A stretch of 64,000 bases of DNA from Trichobilharzia regenti (Eukaryota > Platyhelminthes > Trematoda > Strigeidida > Schistosomatidae), in contig OX235263.1 in the NCBI GenBank assembly GCA_944472135.2, positions 84,600,721 to 84,664,720 on the forward strand, read 5' to 3'. Shown here piece after piece: positions 42,955-55,952 of the stretch. The notes beneath the pieces were generated by a model that had not been told where the DNA came from, did not search any database, and worked only from the letters and a program-made list of their open reading frames with translations. Both the position numbers and the translations under genes were made by a program. Position 1 is the stretch's first letter. The number at the start of each line of letters is the position of its first letter.

Positions 42955-44839
42955 CCTGTCTTCACGGGGGTCTTCAATGTTCATGGAAAAGTCACTATAA
43001 CCACGTCTTCAGTGTGCTTGTAGTTGCTGTCTGGATGAAGTGAGTAGATTACTGACTATGTTGTTGACATTTTACGGATTCCAGTTCTGTTGCATCTGCT
43101 CTTACGAATGTGCAATCATTCTACGTCATATCTCCTCAATTTTCCTACGGTCAGTGTAGTCTTGCCAGTCCACAAAGTGGTAAGGACACTTCATGTCCTC
43201 ATACTTACTTTCGCTCTCATCAGAAGAAGACATAGGCCGACTGACGTTCCAAAGGCTTTATCCACGGTGCTATTCACAACTGTACTGGGAAGTGCTTGCG
43301 ATTCAGTTGAGGAATGATTTTATTTTTTCAGCTGACCAGCTGGTGAAGTAGGTGCAGTTAAGTTACCAGTGAAGATTATAAGTAGCAGTGGTGCTGAAAC
43401 AACCTTCCGGGTTTCATTTAAACAAGATGCTCCCTATGGAAAATGTACCTGATTTGATTTGGTGTGAAACTTCTTACCCACCAATTGACCTCAAATCCAG
43501 AACAACAGTGGGTTACCGATCACCGCTATGAGGAATGTCCAGGGAGTATTTTGTACAATTCGTAATCAGGCACTTTGGATGCATCTAGAAACAGTACGTG
43601 ATGTGGGTATTCTGATTCCATATTTGTCCGAATTTCATGCTGTCGGCAGGCCAGAGGCGCCCGATAGGTACTATGCACAACCTCATGTGAGGTGTTGTAT
43701 CTGGATACCCTGCTAAATAATAAGTCCTCAGGCTTTATATCACCTTGCTCTGTATTACTTGGTGCTCTGAAACCTTTCACTTACTTTTAACACATGGTTC
43801 TTACCCCTTTGGAAGCCTTTAGCTGTCTAACTAGTGTCGAGAGATAATAATATTTTATCCATATAAATCAGGCATTTATATGATTGACATACCGTTTGTA
43901 CAGGTGTGAAAAGTACAACTTTAGAGTGAACATTGCTTTTTGGGCAGGACATAAGTATCACGTTCTGTTGAAATTCCTCTTGGAAGATTTTTGGCCAATA
44001 TTTTTTAATAAAATTGTGTTATATGTTGTCTGGATTGACGGAAATTCTCATTTCTTGGTTAGTCGTGTTGGTTTCCGCATCATGTGATCTGACTGCGACA
44101 CCTTTAGGGCAGCCTGTATACTGCCGTAGGTCATTTAATCAGCTGATGGATACTGGCTTCATTTATTGAAAAAACCTCAAAGTTGGGTAATTTTTCGTTG
44201 TTTTATACACATTTACACCTGTATTCCTGCTTAAAGTTGATGGAATACGACGTTTTTAGCATAAACAGCAAATGATGGTGTCCCTATCTGGCCGTAATTT
44301 ACGGCCAATTTACAAAATGTTGAAATACGTAGTTTTCCATCCATAAAATGTCGAATTACTTGGAGACACATGTTATAATGAATTTTAGTCATGTTTTTGC
44401 ATTTCAAGGGATTATACATAGACAGGATGAGGTAGGCTAGTTAGTTTTGTCAGTCATTTTCACTTACTTTGTTGTGTGCCTTAGGTGACGGTTTCAAAGG
44501 TCCTTCACAAGTATTTATTTAAAGGAAATCTACAGAAACACTCAGGAATTATTCTCACGTGTTGAGTCTTTGAGTCACATGTCAAAGATGAAATCGTACC
44601 AGAAGTGGGTGAGTGAGTTCAAACAAAAGTTCGAAGGTTCGGTGTACACTACAGATCCTCCATGCGGAGTCGAACTGAGGGGGCTGTAGATAATCTTTAG
44701 GTTCATAAAAAAGGGGTATGGGGTGCTATGGATGGTTGCTGCGCAGATGTCGACCCTGAACCGCTTCAATTCGCGTGGGCCTGGGTGATGAGTAATCATC
44801 TGAGAATTTCACGAGAATGAATTGAGCCAGAGTAACAAA
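42955..44839. other. No recognisable gene
   Basis: About 1.9 kb of mostly unassigned sequence. 43865-43905 is a reversed relative of the sequence near 6105-6150. Several short frames overlap on both strands without recognisable domains. Confidence 0.35.
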
Positions 44840-46570
44840 GGGTCTTGGAGCTAGCGCGACTGCAGCTTAAGAGTCAGTCTTTTGTGTCTGACTTTATCAA
44901 AAGCTTTCTTGAAGTCGAAGAAGAGAGTTGTGGCAAACAAATCACGATCGCATTTGGCAGCAACATCGTCGGAGTAGTCAAGTATGCAGGTGCAGTATGA
45001 CCGACTTTCCAAGAAGCAGTGCTGTAGCAAGCACTTTGTGGTGGTGAAGGCGCGAAACAATATCTTGCCCTTTGCCTTTTCCCATAACCCTGGAAACTAC
45101 TGACGTGGTCCAGATCTGTCGGTAGTTTTCGTTATTAGAAGTTGACCGAGATTTGTGCCCAAGGATTATAAACGACGGGTATCCAATATAACATAAGGAT
45201 AGACCAAAAAGCTTTAGGAGGGTAACGGGTATGTCCTTACCGTCCCTTTTCGGCAGGATAATTGGGATCCCACCGGGGCTGGCATTGTATGATGTCTGGA
45301 TGGGTGCTGTGGCGGATGAAATGTTTTATGGGGTGAACGTTATTTTACCCAGAAAGTGATTTGGTGGCGTCAAAACGGCATGAATACTTACTGTATCTTC
45401 GTTAGTACAACAGCTAGCAAAGCAGGAGCTAAACAACTCTCACGTTTCTTGTGGGTCTTCGTAAAGCTTTTCTCCATCTAGCCGCTAATTCGTGATTTTA
45501 TTAGTTTTACTAACGCCTCTGCATCACCAGGTTGCGAGTAGAGTATTCTCTCTTGTTTGATGAACTCACATAATCAGTTGGATTTTTATGAATCACAAGT
45601 ATGTCTCAGCGTGATGAATGATGAAAGATAACTAAATGTGTAGTATAGTCTGGTGTGCTTACTCAGGCGGTTCTGAATCTTTACGGGGATGAAGTGGTGC
45701 TTTACAGATCTTGCTTCTACCAGTCTTGCTGGAGCGATTAGGCCATGTGCAGATTCTAAATTCTCGCAGAGTAAATTTCTTGACTCTAACCAAGCTGTAT
45801 ATAAACTACAATCCCCTGTCTAAAGTGAGTAGGTGTCATGTCAGGTCATCACACTTAGCCTGCCTACAACCTCTAAATAATGCTTTGCTGGTATTTATTG
45901 TTGTCCTTATGTCACTATAAGCAGTGAATGCACTAATCACCAATCTGTGGTCACTGCCAGGAAACTCTTTATCTACTCGAAGGGTTGTCAGGATGGCACC
46001 GTTGGTAAAGTCTTGGTCCGAAATCTTAGATGGCCTAGTAAGGTGTTTAAGTGTTGTTGCCAGTCTTTGGTTTCTGTAGTTTTCAAAAATTCACCACATC
46101 GTTTCAGTGAGCAAAGTGGTTGCCAGACTATGTCAGACATATTAAATTCTCCACATACAATTTCAGCTGTGTGAGGTGGTGAGATGGTGTGAGCGGACAT
46201 GTTAGCGAGCTTCATATCACTCTCAGCAGTTGAGCATGGGGGATGATAGACGCAATCTATAAGATGAAAATTAGAGTGATATAGCCTTATAATAGCCCAT
46301 GGTGAGTGGTTATCTGTGATGAGTTCTGTGTAGAAGCATTATGTGGCCTAAATATTGGGCCTCATATACATAACACATCCTCCCCCTATTGTAGGTCCTG
46401 TCACCCTTCATCAATAAAGTAACCTTATTGCCGGTCATGGGAGTGCACCACATTTCAGCAGCCATTGCGAATGATGAGTAATGAAGTAAGGACAGTATCG
46501 TGAGGTTAGATACTTTGTTGAGTAAGGAGAGAGCATTGATCAGACAGAGTGAAGTATCCCTAAAATAGTC
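44840..46570 (-). pseudogene. Family A ORF2 relic
   Basis: Minus-strand pieces follow the order of the ORF2 at 29.5-32.5 kb. NALSLLNK (near 46530) and EMWCTP correspond to the endonuclease start, CGEFNMSDIVWQPL at about 46140-46100 to the GDFN region (Asp now Glu), and LDYSDDVAAK ... FDFKKAFDKVRHKRL at 45000-44880 to reverse transcriptase motif A. The sequence stops just after that motif. Many frameshifts and stops occur. It is older than the 29-kb copy. Confidence 0.75.
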
Positions 46571-48145
46571 GTCCCCGAGTTTTTAGTATCTGAAGTAGGT
46601 TGTTTGTTTGCTGCTGACTAAGATAATGGCGACCTGCTGGCAGTGCAGGAATGGGGCACAGAGAGGGGCCATCGTTAGTCACCTTGGAGGGTTAGGGTGT
46701 TCATTATGCCGTGATTGGAATACGTAATCCTGGCTATCCGAATTGGTACCGTGAGAGCAGTAGCCTACCTTGGTGTGAATGCAGTTGGGAAACACTGCGG
46801 TGGCCGTGACCAAAACTCTTGGGACAGACTGTATGTAAATGTGATGGAGTAGAACAGTGTTGAATAGGGTCGTCTTTTCCAAGTAGATATCGAGAGGTCA
46901 ACGGTAAAGGCAGTTTGAGGAGGATTCCTCTGAAAACTCAGGAGGGCAGTACGTACGGGGTGTCTTCCTATCTACCCAAAATAGAAATAGGGTACATGAT
47001 GTCAGGGTCAGCAGGCTTCTTAGGCCTCTCTAAATAGTGAAGAAAAAGTACAATACCTACATTAAACCAGTTAGTTAAGCTGTTTGAACGAATTCGAGTT
47101 TGTTTCCGATCCGCTTCGACTAAAACAAAGCTCATAATTTTCGTGGGGTCATCTATACCACTAAACCTGATTCTTGGTCCCACCACCTGCTTGCCCTTTA
47201 TACTAGCCCACCTAACCTGGTGACCATGACGTTCGTGACATCACCTCAACTAGCGAAGGGAGAACATGTTACTTAAGGCTACCAGAAGATAAGCTTATTG
47301 GCGAAAGAATAGGAAGGACATAGGTAAAAACAGCCATAAATCAAGACAGCAAACGCTCTCTTGCTCCTAGAAAATCAAATCTCCCTCAGTGTGATTCAGT
47401 AAGCACAGATGAACAAACTAATCTCCAAAGGCCAGATGACTGAACTTCCAGTAAATTGATGAGTTCCATTGATCCCTAACATGCTCTACCTTGTTCCGGA
47501 GTGCCATTAGGTGAAGGAGTGTGGGGAGTTTATACAAACACAGTGAGCCATCACACCGGAGTCTCTTCCTGAAAAACCCAGCTGCTGCCATGTCTTCTGT
47601 GATCTCCGTCAACATAGATAAAAGGACCGATCCCTGTGGATGAAATGGCTGAAACTCGGCCGATTTGGCGAATTTCCTCAATTTCCTCCGGTGACATGGG
47701 AATCCTAATGAGCCAGGTGCCGGGAATTTGGTAGGTGTTTTGCTATCGCACACCAAATTATATTATACCGGAAGGATGTCGTCCCCTGTTGACAGCAACC
47801 GGGTAGACAGACAAAAGACACTATATGGAAGCGACACGAAGTATGGAATGATAGAAAGGTGGCATTTCATATTAGAAATCAACGTACACTAGAACAAAAC
47901 ATCTGTGTAGTAAAAACTCGAAGTTCCCGGGGCAGCCTGGCGGCACCTAACTATATAAAAGCCGCTGATGATCAACAGGAATTTTTTACCATCAGCTTGT
48001 GAAACGTCATAGAAGCGACAGTAACTTCAGGCAAAACACATCATTATCCCTATGAAATTTGAAATGACTACTACTGCTGAGACCTAGAACTAGTCATCTC
48101 TAAAGCTTGAACACTGGGATTAAGGAATTATGACAAAGGCCGTTG
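46571..48145. other. No recognisable gene; possibly a decayed ORF1 region
   Basis: It lies upstream (minus strand) of the family A ORF2 relic, where ORF1 would be. Minus-strand frames at 47186-46968 (72 codons) and 47756-47418 (112 codons) show no clear similarity to the intact ORF1 proteins. An AT-rich run near 48150 marks the start of R1. Confidence 0.3.
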
Positions 48146-49325
48146 TCAATATAATATATATATTTCTTCCTGTTTATGCAGGAACATACCAATTGTACAG
48201 GCATGGATAAGTTATTATATAAATGACACATATTTTTATGTATGGTGAATTCACAGTTTGGTTGTTCTTTCTGACATTAGAGTCAGTCGAAATAGTCTGC
48301 TAAATAGTCTGTCTGTGTAACACATAAAGAGATATAGAAATATTGTCTTCGCATTAACAAAAAACCCAGATATCAGATGACTGTAATAAAAATATCTGGG
48401 AAAAATAAAGCTTGAAGTCAGTTTTCCTATATAACTTTGGTGTGAACAGCATCTTTGCCTCAAAGTTTATTTACGTATTGTCAATGGAGTTGAAGATTGA
48501 ACGATCAATTCATGGTTGTTTGCTCAAAACCAACTTCCCCAATTTTCGCGGAGGCATCAATACGGCAGTCATCGTCTCATCGGTCGCTGTTCAGAAAGAA
48601 GAGTGAAACATCGTCAGAAGTAATACAGAGATTTATTATTGTAATATTTGTTTTCAGACCTTAGTTTGCTTAGTTCGCTTATTCCTTTTATATGTTGGTG
48701 TAACAATACAGAAATATCAAACGGCAGATCGGTGTTTTGGTTTTTTCGTCCGTTATAACTAAGCGTTTCTGAAAACTCAAAGGAACGGCGTGGGCCCGAG
48801 CGTAGCGAGAGCTGGGCATTAACGGTTTATGAGACGTGATTGACACGTATTGTGTTGAGATCAGTGATATATGTATTCCATTTTCAGCAGTCTTATCGTA
48901 GTTTTACAACAGGAAAGAAATTTTATCGTGGATATGAAAACTAGATAAGATCATGTTAAGTTGTTTTACTGCATCAAATGGGGCCGAGGTCGATTACAGA
49001 ACTCTCCATTTGCACCATTTGTGTCTGCATGGCGGACTGTGCATGTGGGTTGAGTAAAATGTTAAAAACTGTTTGAAAACCAGTTGCTTTTTCATTTCAG
49101 ATCATGAATACTCATTTACAGCATGTTCGCCAGCGTCTTCAAATGGTAGAATTGGATCGTTCATGGAATTTGAGTGGTTATGAGATAGACGGTTTGGAAT
49201 TAATCCTCATTTCAGTTTAGATGCAGGGTTGTTCGACCTCGACCAGAAGATGAATAGGAGCAGCAGAATACCAGAAAGAGAAAGTATGTGAACATGAAAA
49301 GGACATTTAATATTTCATGCATATA
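48146..49325. repeat. Dispersed repeat R1 without the SINE, split by a solo LTR
   Basis: Matches 4190-5190 on both sides of the LTR at 48479-48845. It lacks the roughly 205-base SINE present at 4478-4682: here ATAACTTTGG joins TGTGAACAGC directly. It continues into a family C 3' end. Confidence 0.85.
48479..48845 (+). repeat. BEL/Pao solo LTR with a perfect target duplication
   Basis: TGTCAATGG to GTGATTGACA, 367 bases, flanked by CGTAT at 48474-48478 and 48846-48850. The same place in the other R1 copies has a single uninterrupted CGTAT, so both the empty and filled states are visible in this window. Confidence 0.95.
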
Positions 49326-49622
49326 TAAATGTTTATATCAATTGTATATTATACTTTAGTAAATATTTTCTATATTGTAGTTGTGTTTTCACGTATTTAT
49401 GCGAAGTCTTAGAGTTTATTTAGTGTCATAATGTGTATTAATGAGTCTGAGCGTTTTAGTGTTCTAATGACTGATGCGTTTTAGAAATAAGTGATGGGTT
49501 CTGGTAGGGATAGTCATTGGGACAAAACAGTTTATATAGCAAGCGTTTGAAGGTTACAATAGAGTGACAGGTCCTATTTCTAAGGGTAAACTAATCCTGT
49601 ATGTTCCGTACTAAGTCTTTAT
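49326..49622 (-). pseudogene. 3' end of a family C element
   Basis: Near-identical to 9262-9556, with the same inner edge (CTAAGTCTTTAT). Minus-strand reading gives the last ORF2 residues and the terminal AAACATTT. The 3' end of the large family C copy abuts it. Confidence 0.65.
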
Positions 49623-49683
49623 GCATCCATGCTGCTAGTTTATTTATAGTTTTTAGATTGCTAAGGGTGTTGAAGTGCGTCTT

Positions 49684-52600
49684 TTAGGTGCTGTAGTAGA
49701 TTAGTAGTTGATTCGTTCTAGGAGTAAATAGTTTATTAATATAATCAGTAGAGTGAAACAGTCTGTATAGAGAGCGTTTGAAGCTTGTAACCGAAGAGCA
49801 AGTTCTGACATCTAGGGGCAGGCTATTCCATATTTTAGAATACATGACTGTGAAGAAGTTTTCACGGAGTGTTGACTTAAAAGAATGAGTTGTCACTGTG
49901 GAAGTTTGGTTACGCAGATCGTAAGAACCTTCCTGTGCGAATTGTATGTCCCTGTTACCTGAGAATGATATTTTGTGAAGGACCTTAAAGAAGAATATTA
50001 GGTTTATAATAAGTCGCCTTGTCCAAAGTGGGTCAAGTTTTAGGATCATGCACCGTGAGATGTAGTCTTTCTTACAATCGTAGCCAAGTAGTTTTGAGGT
50101 AAAATATCGTTGGATACTTTCCATCCTTAGCTTGTCACGTGTGCGAGTGCTGCTTATAATAAATGGACAGTATTCTAGTAGTGGTCTGACACATGTTTTG
50201 TACAGAATTAGCTTGGCTTCATTGTCGTGAAAGTTCCTGAGTATGCATCCTAAGAGCATCCTCGATTTTCTAGTCTGTGATGCTACTTGCTCAGAGAATG
50301 TCAAGTCACTAGAGTACCTCAGGCCTAGGTCAACGACACTTCGGAGTCTGGTTAGGTTAGCAGATTGGAGCGTTAATTTCAGGTCAATTGAGGGTGCGCC
50401 GAAGCAGATCCAGCCACATTTGTTCAGATTAAATTGGAGATTCCATAGGGACGACCAAGCAGTCATTTTATCTAATTCCTTCTGCACTACATTCTCGAAG
50501 TTCCCTAAGTCATCACGTTGGAATGTATAAGCTACTTTTAGGTCATCTGCAAAGATGAATGGTTTCCCGTGCGTGAAGCAAGCGCATATGTCATTGATGT
50601 ATAGTGTAAATAGGAGGGGTCCAATGACACTACCTTGTACTACACCAGAAGTGATAGGGCTAGGTTTGGAGGTTGCAGACCCGAGTTTAACTATTTGGGA
50701 CCTATTGTTAAGGAATGATTTAAGCCATCCTAATAATGGGTCACGTATTCCTAAGGAGTTCAGCTTATTTGTTAGCAGTAAATGGTCAACACGGTCAAAT
50801 GCCTTAGAAATGTCAAAGTAGATGACAAGTACTAGTTGCCGTCTGTCACGACTGCTGGTTACAAAATTGAAGAAGTCTAGGTGACATGTTAAACATGATC
50901 TGGATTTCAGGAATCCATGTTGGTTCGGACTTATAATATTGCAGCTAAGCATATGTTTGATTAAGTTATCTTTGACTAGTCTCTCCATGATTCTAGATGC
51001 TATAGGTGTGATATTGATCGGCCGGTAGTTACTGACTTCAGTTTTCGAGCCAGATTTGTGTTTAGGCATAATGAATGTTGTCTTCCATATGTCAGGGTAA
51101 GTTTGGGTTTCTAGGGACATTGTGAATATTTTAAGCAGCAGTAGAGGAATGTCAGGGCCACCATATTTATAGAAGTAAGATGATATACCGTCGGTACCGA
51201 AACCTTTTGAACTTTTGAGGGTTCTTATAGTTTGGTTAATATTAGTGTAAGTGAATTCAACAGTGCTAATTTGGTTTGGTGTGAGTGGAGATGGAGTTTG
51301 TGCCATATTAGTAATAGGGTGTATATCGAGTAGCTGGACTGAGGGCTTAAGGTAGTTTTGTTGAATAGTTCACATATGTCTGCAGAGTTAGTGCATAGCC
51401 TACCTTTGTCTATGAGGAGAGAAATGCTGTGATTTTTGCGATTCATTCGCTTCCTTAAGATTTCTGTGAGTGCATACACTCTAGCAGGACTGGCTACTGC
51501 GATGCGTTCTTCCTTTCTCATACGGAAATCTCGAGCTTGTGAGATGGAGCTAAGGGTGTTAAGTATTAGACCTAGAGTGCCAAAGTCGTGGTGTTTGAAG
51601 TAACTTGTTGAGAGTCTCTTCAGTTTCGTACGATCCTTTGGTTTTATGAATGACTTTCTGTGTGGGGAAACCTTTAGTGTTTGGAGTGGAATGACAGCAT
51701 CTAAGCATGTGTTTGAGTTATGGTAGAAGATGGTTAGGGCTCTCGATAGGTCATCAGTAGTGAAGTATTCATCCCATTCGGAGGATCTTAGCATCGATTC
51801 AACTAAGGCCCAGTTTGCCTTACTATAGTTCCTATATATTACTTGTTGTGAAGTGGAGGTATGAGATGCATTGCTACTCAGCGGAATTGGCAGTCGCACA
51901 TCACTGTTTTGTGGTCGCTCCCTGGAAACTCAGAACCTACTAGCGTTGAAAGGGGGCTTATATTGTGGCAGAAGATTAAGTCTAGTACGTTATTACCTCT
52001 TGTGGGAGTAGTGACAGTTTGTTTCCAGCCAAGTATATCCAGTGTGTCTAAGAACTTATCAAATTTAGTTGGGCCTGTGGGTATATCCCAGTTGATTTCA
52101 GGTAAGTTAAAGTCCCCACATAGGATCTTATGATCGTATTGTAAGTCGGATAATTGCTCCAGAGTATTAATAAGTTGGGTCTCGTAATTACTAAAGGTGC
52201 CAGGTGCTCTGTAGGTGCATCCAATTAATGCTGTTACGTTATTTAAGTGTACATTAACCCATAGAGTCTCAGGCATGTTAAGTGTACTACTTTCTAGCTG
52301 TGATACAGTAAGTGCATTCAGAAAGTACATGAGACAACCCCCTCCCTTACCACCTTCCCTGTCACACCGAAAGTGTGTGTAGTTATCTAAGCTTATTTCT
52401 TCATCCAGGATGTTCGAATGACACCAAGATTCAGTGATGACAATTACAGGGGGTTTGTATATTACTGTGAGTGCTCTGAGCATCGGCAATTTATTTAGAA
52501 CAGATCTAGCATTTATGAGGATTATGTAAAGATGAGAGTTGAAGTAGCATTTGAAGTATTTAAGTTCGTTAGTCAGCCCCGAATATGGTTCAGCACCCAG

Positions 52601-52966
52601 TAGTTCTGCTTGACATGATGATCCTATGTTAAGAGGAGTTTCAGCATCATGCTCACCTATGTCTACCGAGTTGGTGTGTGCTGTTTTCGGTGAAGAATTA
52701 GGAGTTGGAGTACTGGATGTGCTATAGACTAAGGAATTTTTATTTTTAGTTAGGTTACAGAAGTGGGTAGGGTTCTTTATTTGACCTATATTTGTGCAAG
52801 TGTCAAGTGTGCCTAATGGATACGGGTGCACTAGACCGTTCCTGTTTTCATGCAAGGGGGGAGCCAGCACTAGTGGTTTAGGAGTGTTAACATCCCTACC
52901 AGCTGTTTTTTCAACGCTGACAGGGACGCGGGGGATAAAAAATGATTGGATCCTTGTGATGACCAT
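49684..52966 (-). pseudogene. Family C ORF2: endonuclease and reverse transcriptase, two frameshifts
   Basis: Three overlapping frames in order: 52966-51878 holds the endonuclease (INARSV, ITESW, GDFNLPEINW, SDHKTV). 51899-51225 holds the linker. 51306-49684 holds the reverse transcriptase (FDISKAFDRVDH, QGSVIGPLLF, FADDLKVAY) and the C-terminal region (MLLGCILRNFHD ... IWNSLPLDVRTC). Shifts fall near 51885 and in 51225-51306. All catalytic motifs are readable, so the copy is fairly young. Its N-terminus overlaps the end of ORF1 (53208-52870). It is the downstream half of an element split by the gypsy insertion. Confidence 0.9.
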
Positions 52967-53222
52967 GGCTTATTATTCCACCTATTGTTTGATGCTAGTT
53001 GTGTCCTTGTGTCGGTTTCGTGTCTACTGCATTGTGGCTTAGTTCCCAGCAGACTTGTGCCATATATCCGGTCAAAATTTGTTTGTGTGCCATACTCTGA
53101 AGACCCTGAGTTGTTGGTAGCCGAGTTCTGACTATTACCACTTGTACTATTGAAAGTGACATTGTTATAAGATTGGATATTAGTGTGTGCCATGGTGCGA
53201 TTTAGCATGTTGTGAGTGATAA
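52870..53222 (-). pseudogene. Family C ORF1, C-terminal piece
   Basis: Minus-strand frame 53208-52870 (Asn/Ser/Thr-rich) runs from the gypsy insertion point into the ORF2 start. By position it is the end of the ORF1 whose beginning lies at 58817, on the far side of the gypsy element. Confidence 0.65.
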
Positions 53223-53528
53223 TGTAACAATAGAAGACAAAAGCCAGGCAACAGATCGTTTTATTACGAAAATCAACGCGTATTTATATATATTTTATGT
53301 ACATAAATAAGACTTATGCAAGCAGAAAAAGGCAGTCTTCTAATTGGTTGTTTCTCGGAGGTTAAGCAGACAAACATAGTCTCCTGATTGGTTGTTTTCG
53401 ATATTTCTCGGAAAGTAGAGCCATTTATCTGCGAATCATATTTGCCCACGTTTAAGTCTGCTGTGATTGGTTGTTGAATCAGCTTAGATTAATGTCTACC
53501 AATTGGCTAGCAGCCTGCTCTCACCACA
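53223..53528 (-). repeat. Gypsy 3' LTR
   Basis: 306 bases, TGTGGTGAGAGC to TTGTTACA on the minus strand. It differs from the 5' LTR mainly by lacking a 24-base internal duplication. Confidence 0.95.
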
Positions 53529-53542
53529 CTCGTCCCCCCGTC
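53529..53542 (-). promoter_or_regulatory. Gypsy polypurine tract
   Basis: The minus strand reads GACGGGGGGACGAG directly before the 3' LTR, the usual plus-strand primer position. Confidence 0.8.
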
Positions 53543-54690
53543 AAATAGCTTCGTACGCAGACGTTCCGACCTTCTGTGTGCTACATCCTCTAGTTGAGGA
53601 TTTTTACTGATCGGCTTGTCCCACTGTACCCATCGTTGGAGCTGACTGGCACTAACTCGTTTCTGTTTGTCACTTCTCCGGATGGTATATACTTGACCCC
53701 GTCTTTTTGTGATTGTGTATGGTCCTTCCCACTTTTGAAGGAGTTTCCGTGAACCTGGCCCGCATCCAACTGTATATCTCCTGTCTCTACACTTCACTTG
53801 GTCCCCGACTGCAAAGGTAATGCACTGCGTCTTTTCTTTTCAGCTGAGACTTCGCGACATCACTCTGCTGCTTCCGCGTTACATTCTTGACTTCCTCTTT
53901 CCTCTCCGCTCTTAATTTCGTCATGCTCCACTTTTGGTGCATGGGCCAGGTCTCATTGTGTATCGGTAATCGTGGTTTTCTAACATACATCAGTTGAAAG
54001 GGTGACTTCTTCTTTGTTTCCTGAGTGGTAGCCCGATGTGTTAGTAAAGTCAGTGGAAGCTCCGTTTCCCAGTTCCCGCCCTTCGAGGCCAGCCACTCCT
54101 TCAGTGTACGGTTGTATCTCTCTGTTAGGCCACTCGTTTGTGGATGATATGGGGTCGTTCTGATCCTCTTGATGCCCAGCTGTTGCAAACGGGAAGTAAA
54201 CTCTTCACTCTCGAAACAGGAACCTTGGTCTGTCAGTATTGTCTTCGGTACACCGTGGTCTGCAACGATGTGTCTAACGACTGCATCTGTCACGGTCTTT
54301 GCACGCTGGTCTGGGATTGCTACGGCGTCTACCCATCGCGTCGCGTGTTCCATCATCACCAAGAGGTACTGATTACCATTGGATGTCTGAGGAAATGGAC
54401 CCATGACATTTGCGAACCACAAGTCACCTATCGCCGTAACTGGAATCGACTGAAGCGGTGGTCGCCTTTCATTAGCTGGCACCGTGGACATCCAAGTACG
54501 TATCTTGCTACGTCTTCTGTCATATCTGGCCAGCACATACTTTGTCTTAGGAGGTCGGTTGTTCTGGCCACGCCTGTATGTGCTAGCTGGCGACATTCTT
54601 CTATCATGTCGTGGCGCGACGATTGAGGTATGACAGCCAGTCAGCTTCCGTCGTTCTCTCGCCAGGTCAGAGTCCCGTAAGCATTCACTC
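53529..54690 (-). pseudogene. Gypsy integrase, frameshifted and with a changed catalytic residue
   Basis: The zinc-binding half (CRQLAHTGVARTTDLLRQ ... CPRCQLMKGD) is readable only in a different frame from the core, which follows in 54596-53787. In the core the first catalytic Asp is Asn (ANVMGPF, codon 54408-54410); the older copy at the window start still has Asp there. The second Asp (LTDQGSCF) and the Glu (SGLTERYN) are present. Another shift near 53795 puts the C-terminal GPY-type module (KWEGPYTITKRRGQVYTI) in the frame 53797-53529. Integrase would join cDNA ends to host DNA; this copy cannot. Confidence 0.88.
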
Positions 54691-54728
54691 TGAGTCGATC
54701 TCTCTGTCTGAGTAGTGTGGTTAGGTCC

Positions 54729-55952
54729 TTACTTGCCGTAGCTTGATCTACTTCTATCCCGTTGGTGATCACCTGTATCTTCTGGTCTCGATAACAAATC
54801 TGCCAAGACATTCTCACTTCCAGGAACGTGTGAGATCGTAAAATCGTACTCCTGAAGACGCAACATCCACCGTGACAACTTCCCCCGTGGGTCTCTCGCT
54901 GTCTTCAAAAATTGTAGCGGCTTATGATCAGTTTCGATGTGGAACCGCCGGCCGAGTAAATAAGGTCTCCATTTGTCGACTGCCCATACCATTGCTAAAC
55001 ATTCTTTCTCTATCGTTGAATACTTTCTCTCCGTGAGTGTCAAAACAGGACTGGCATACTCAACGATTCCCTCGTCCTGTCTTAGGACCGCACCTATAGC
55101 GTAGTCACTGGCATCTGTGCACACTGTGAACTGTCTTCCAGGTGCAGGTAGTTTTAGCGTCATTTGTTGGTGGTCAAACAGGTGTTTAATTCTGTCGAAT
55201 GTCCTCTGCGATTCTTCCGACCAAACAAACTTCGGTTCACCTAGTAGCCTGTAAAGAGGGGCTGTTATCTCATTGAGGTTCTTCACGAATCGACTATAAA
55301 ACGCCGCTCCACCCAAGAATTGCCTCACTTTTCTCTTTGAATTCGGGGCTGGAATCGTTTTAATCGTCAAAATTTTCTCCGGTAGTGGTTTAATCTCACC
55401 ATTTCCCACTTTATGTCCCAACAGAGTAACATTCTTTTTGGCTATCTGGGACTTGGTTTTGTTGATTCGCAGTTCAAACTCTTCGATGCGTCGCAGCACG
55501 GCTTCTACATGGTTCACATGATCGTTTTCGTTTAGACTGTATATGGCGCGATCATCACCATACACCTCCACGTTTTTCAAGTTCTTAAGCAATAGCGTCA
55601 TCAGTCTTCTGAACGTAAACGGTGCACCTGCTAGTCCAAACGGCATGCGTTTAAATCGATACTGTGTCTGGCCCACGATGAATGCCGTCTTATCTCTATC
55701 GCCTGGTTTTATCGGTATCTTCCAGTATCCTGAGCGAAGATCGAGAACCGAAAACACATTCGCGCCTTGTAGGCGATCTAAGGTTTCTACCACTGTTGGC
55801 ATGGCACACGGTCTTAATTCTGTCATACTGTTTAACTGTCGAAAATCAACACAGAATCTATACTTCCCATTTGCTTTTTTTACTAACAGCACTGGAGAGT
55901 TGTATGGGCTATCAGCTTCCTCAATAATATCATCTTTTAACATCTCTTGCAC
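54729..55952 (-). pseudogene. Gypsy reverse transcriptase and RNase H
   Basis: 407 codons in the same frame as the upstream gag-protease, separated from it by a single TAA (minus strand CGA TAA GTG, 55953-55955). Motifs: VLLVKKANGKYRFCVDFRQL, VFSVLDLRSGYW (catalytic Asp 71), RMPFGLAGAPFTF, and VYGDD (131-134), with Gly where Leu or Val is usual. RNase H follows from about residue 265 (TVCTDASDYAIGAV ... ETDHKPL ... GSENVLADLLSR). Domains look complete, so the stop appears to be a recent nonsense change; programmed readthrough is a less likely alternative. Confidence 0.88.

Noticed and set aside
47418..47756. 112-codon minus-strand frame as a host exon
   Set aside because: No splice signals, no recognisable motif, and it lies where a decayed ORF1 would be expected.
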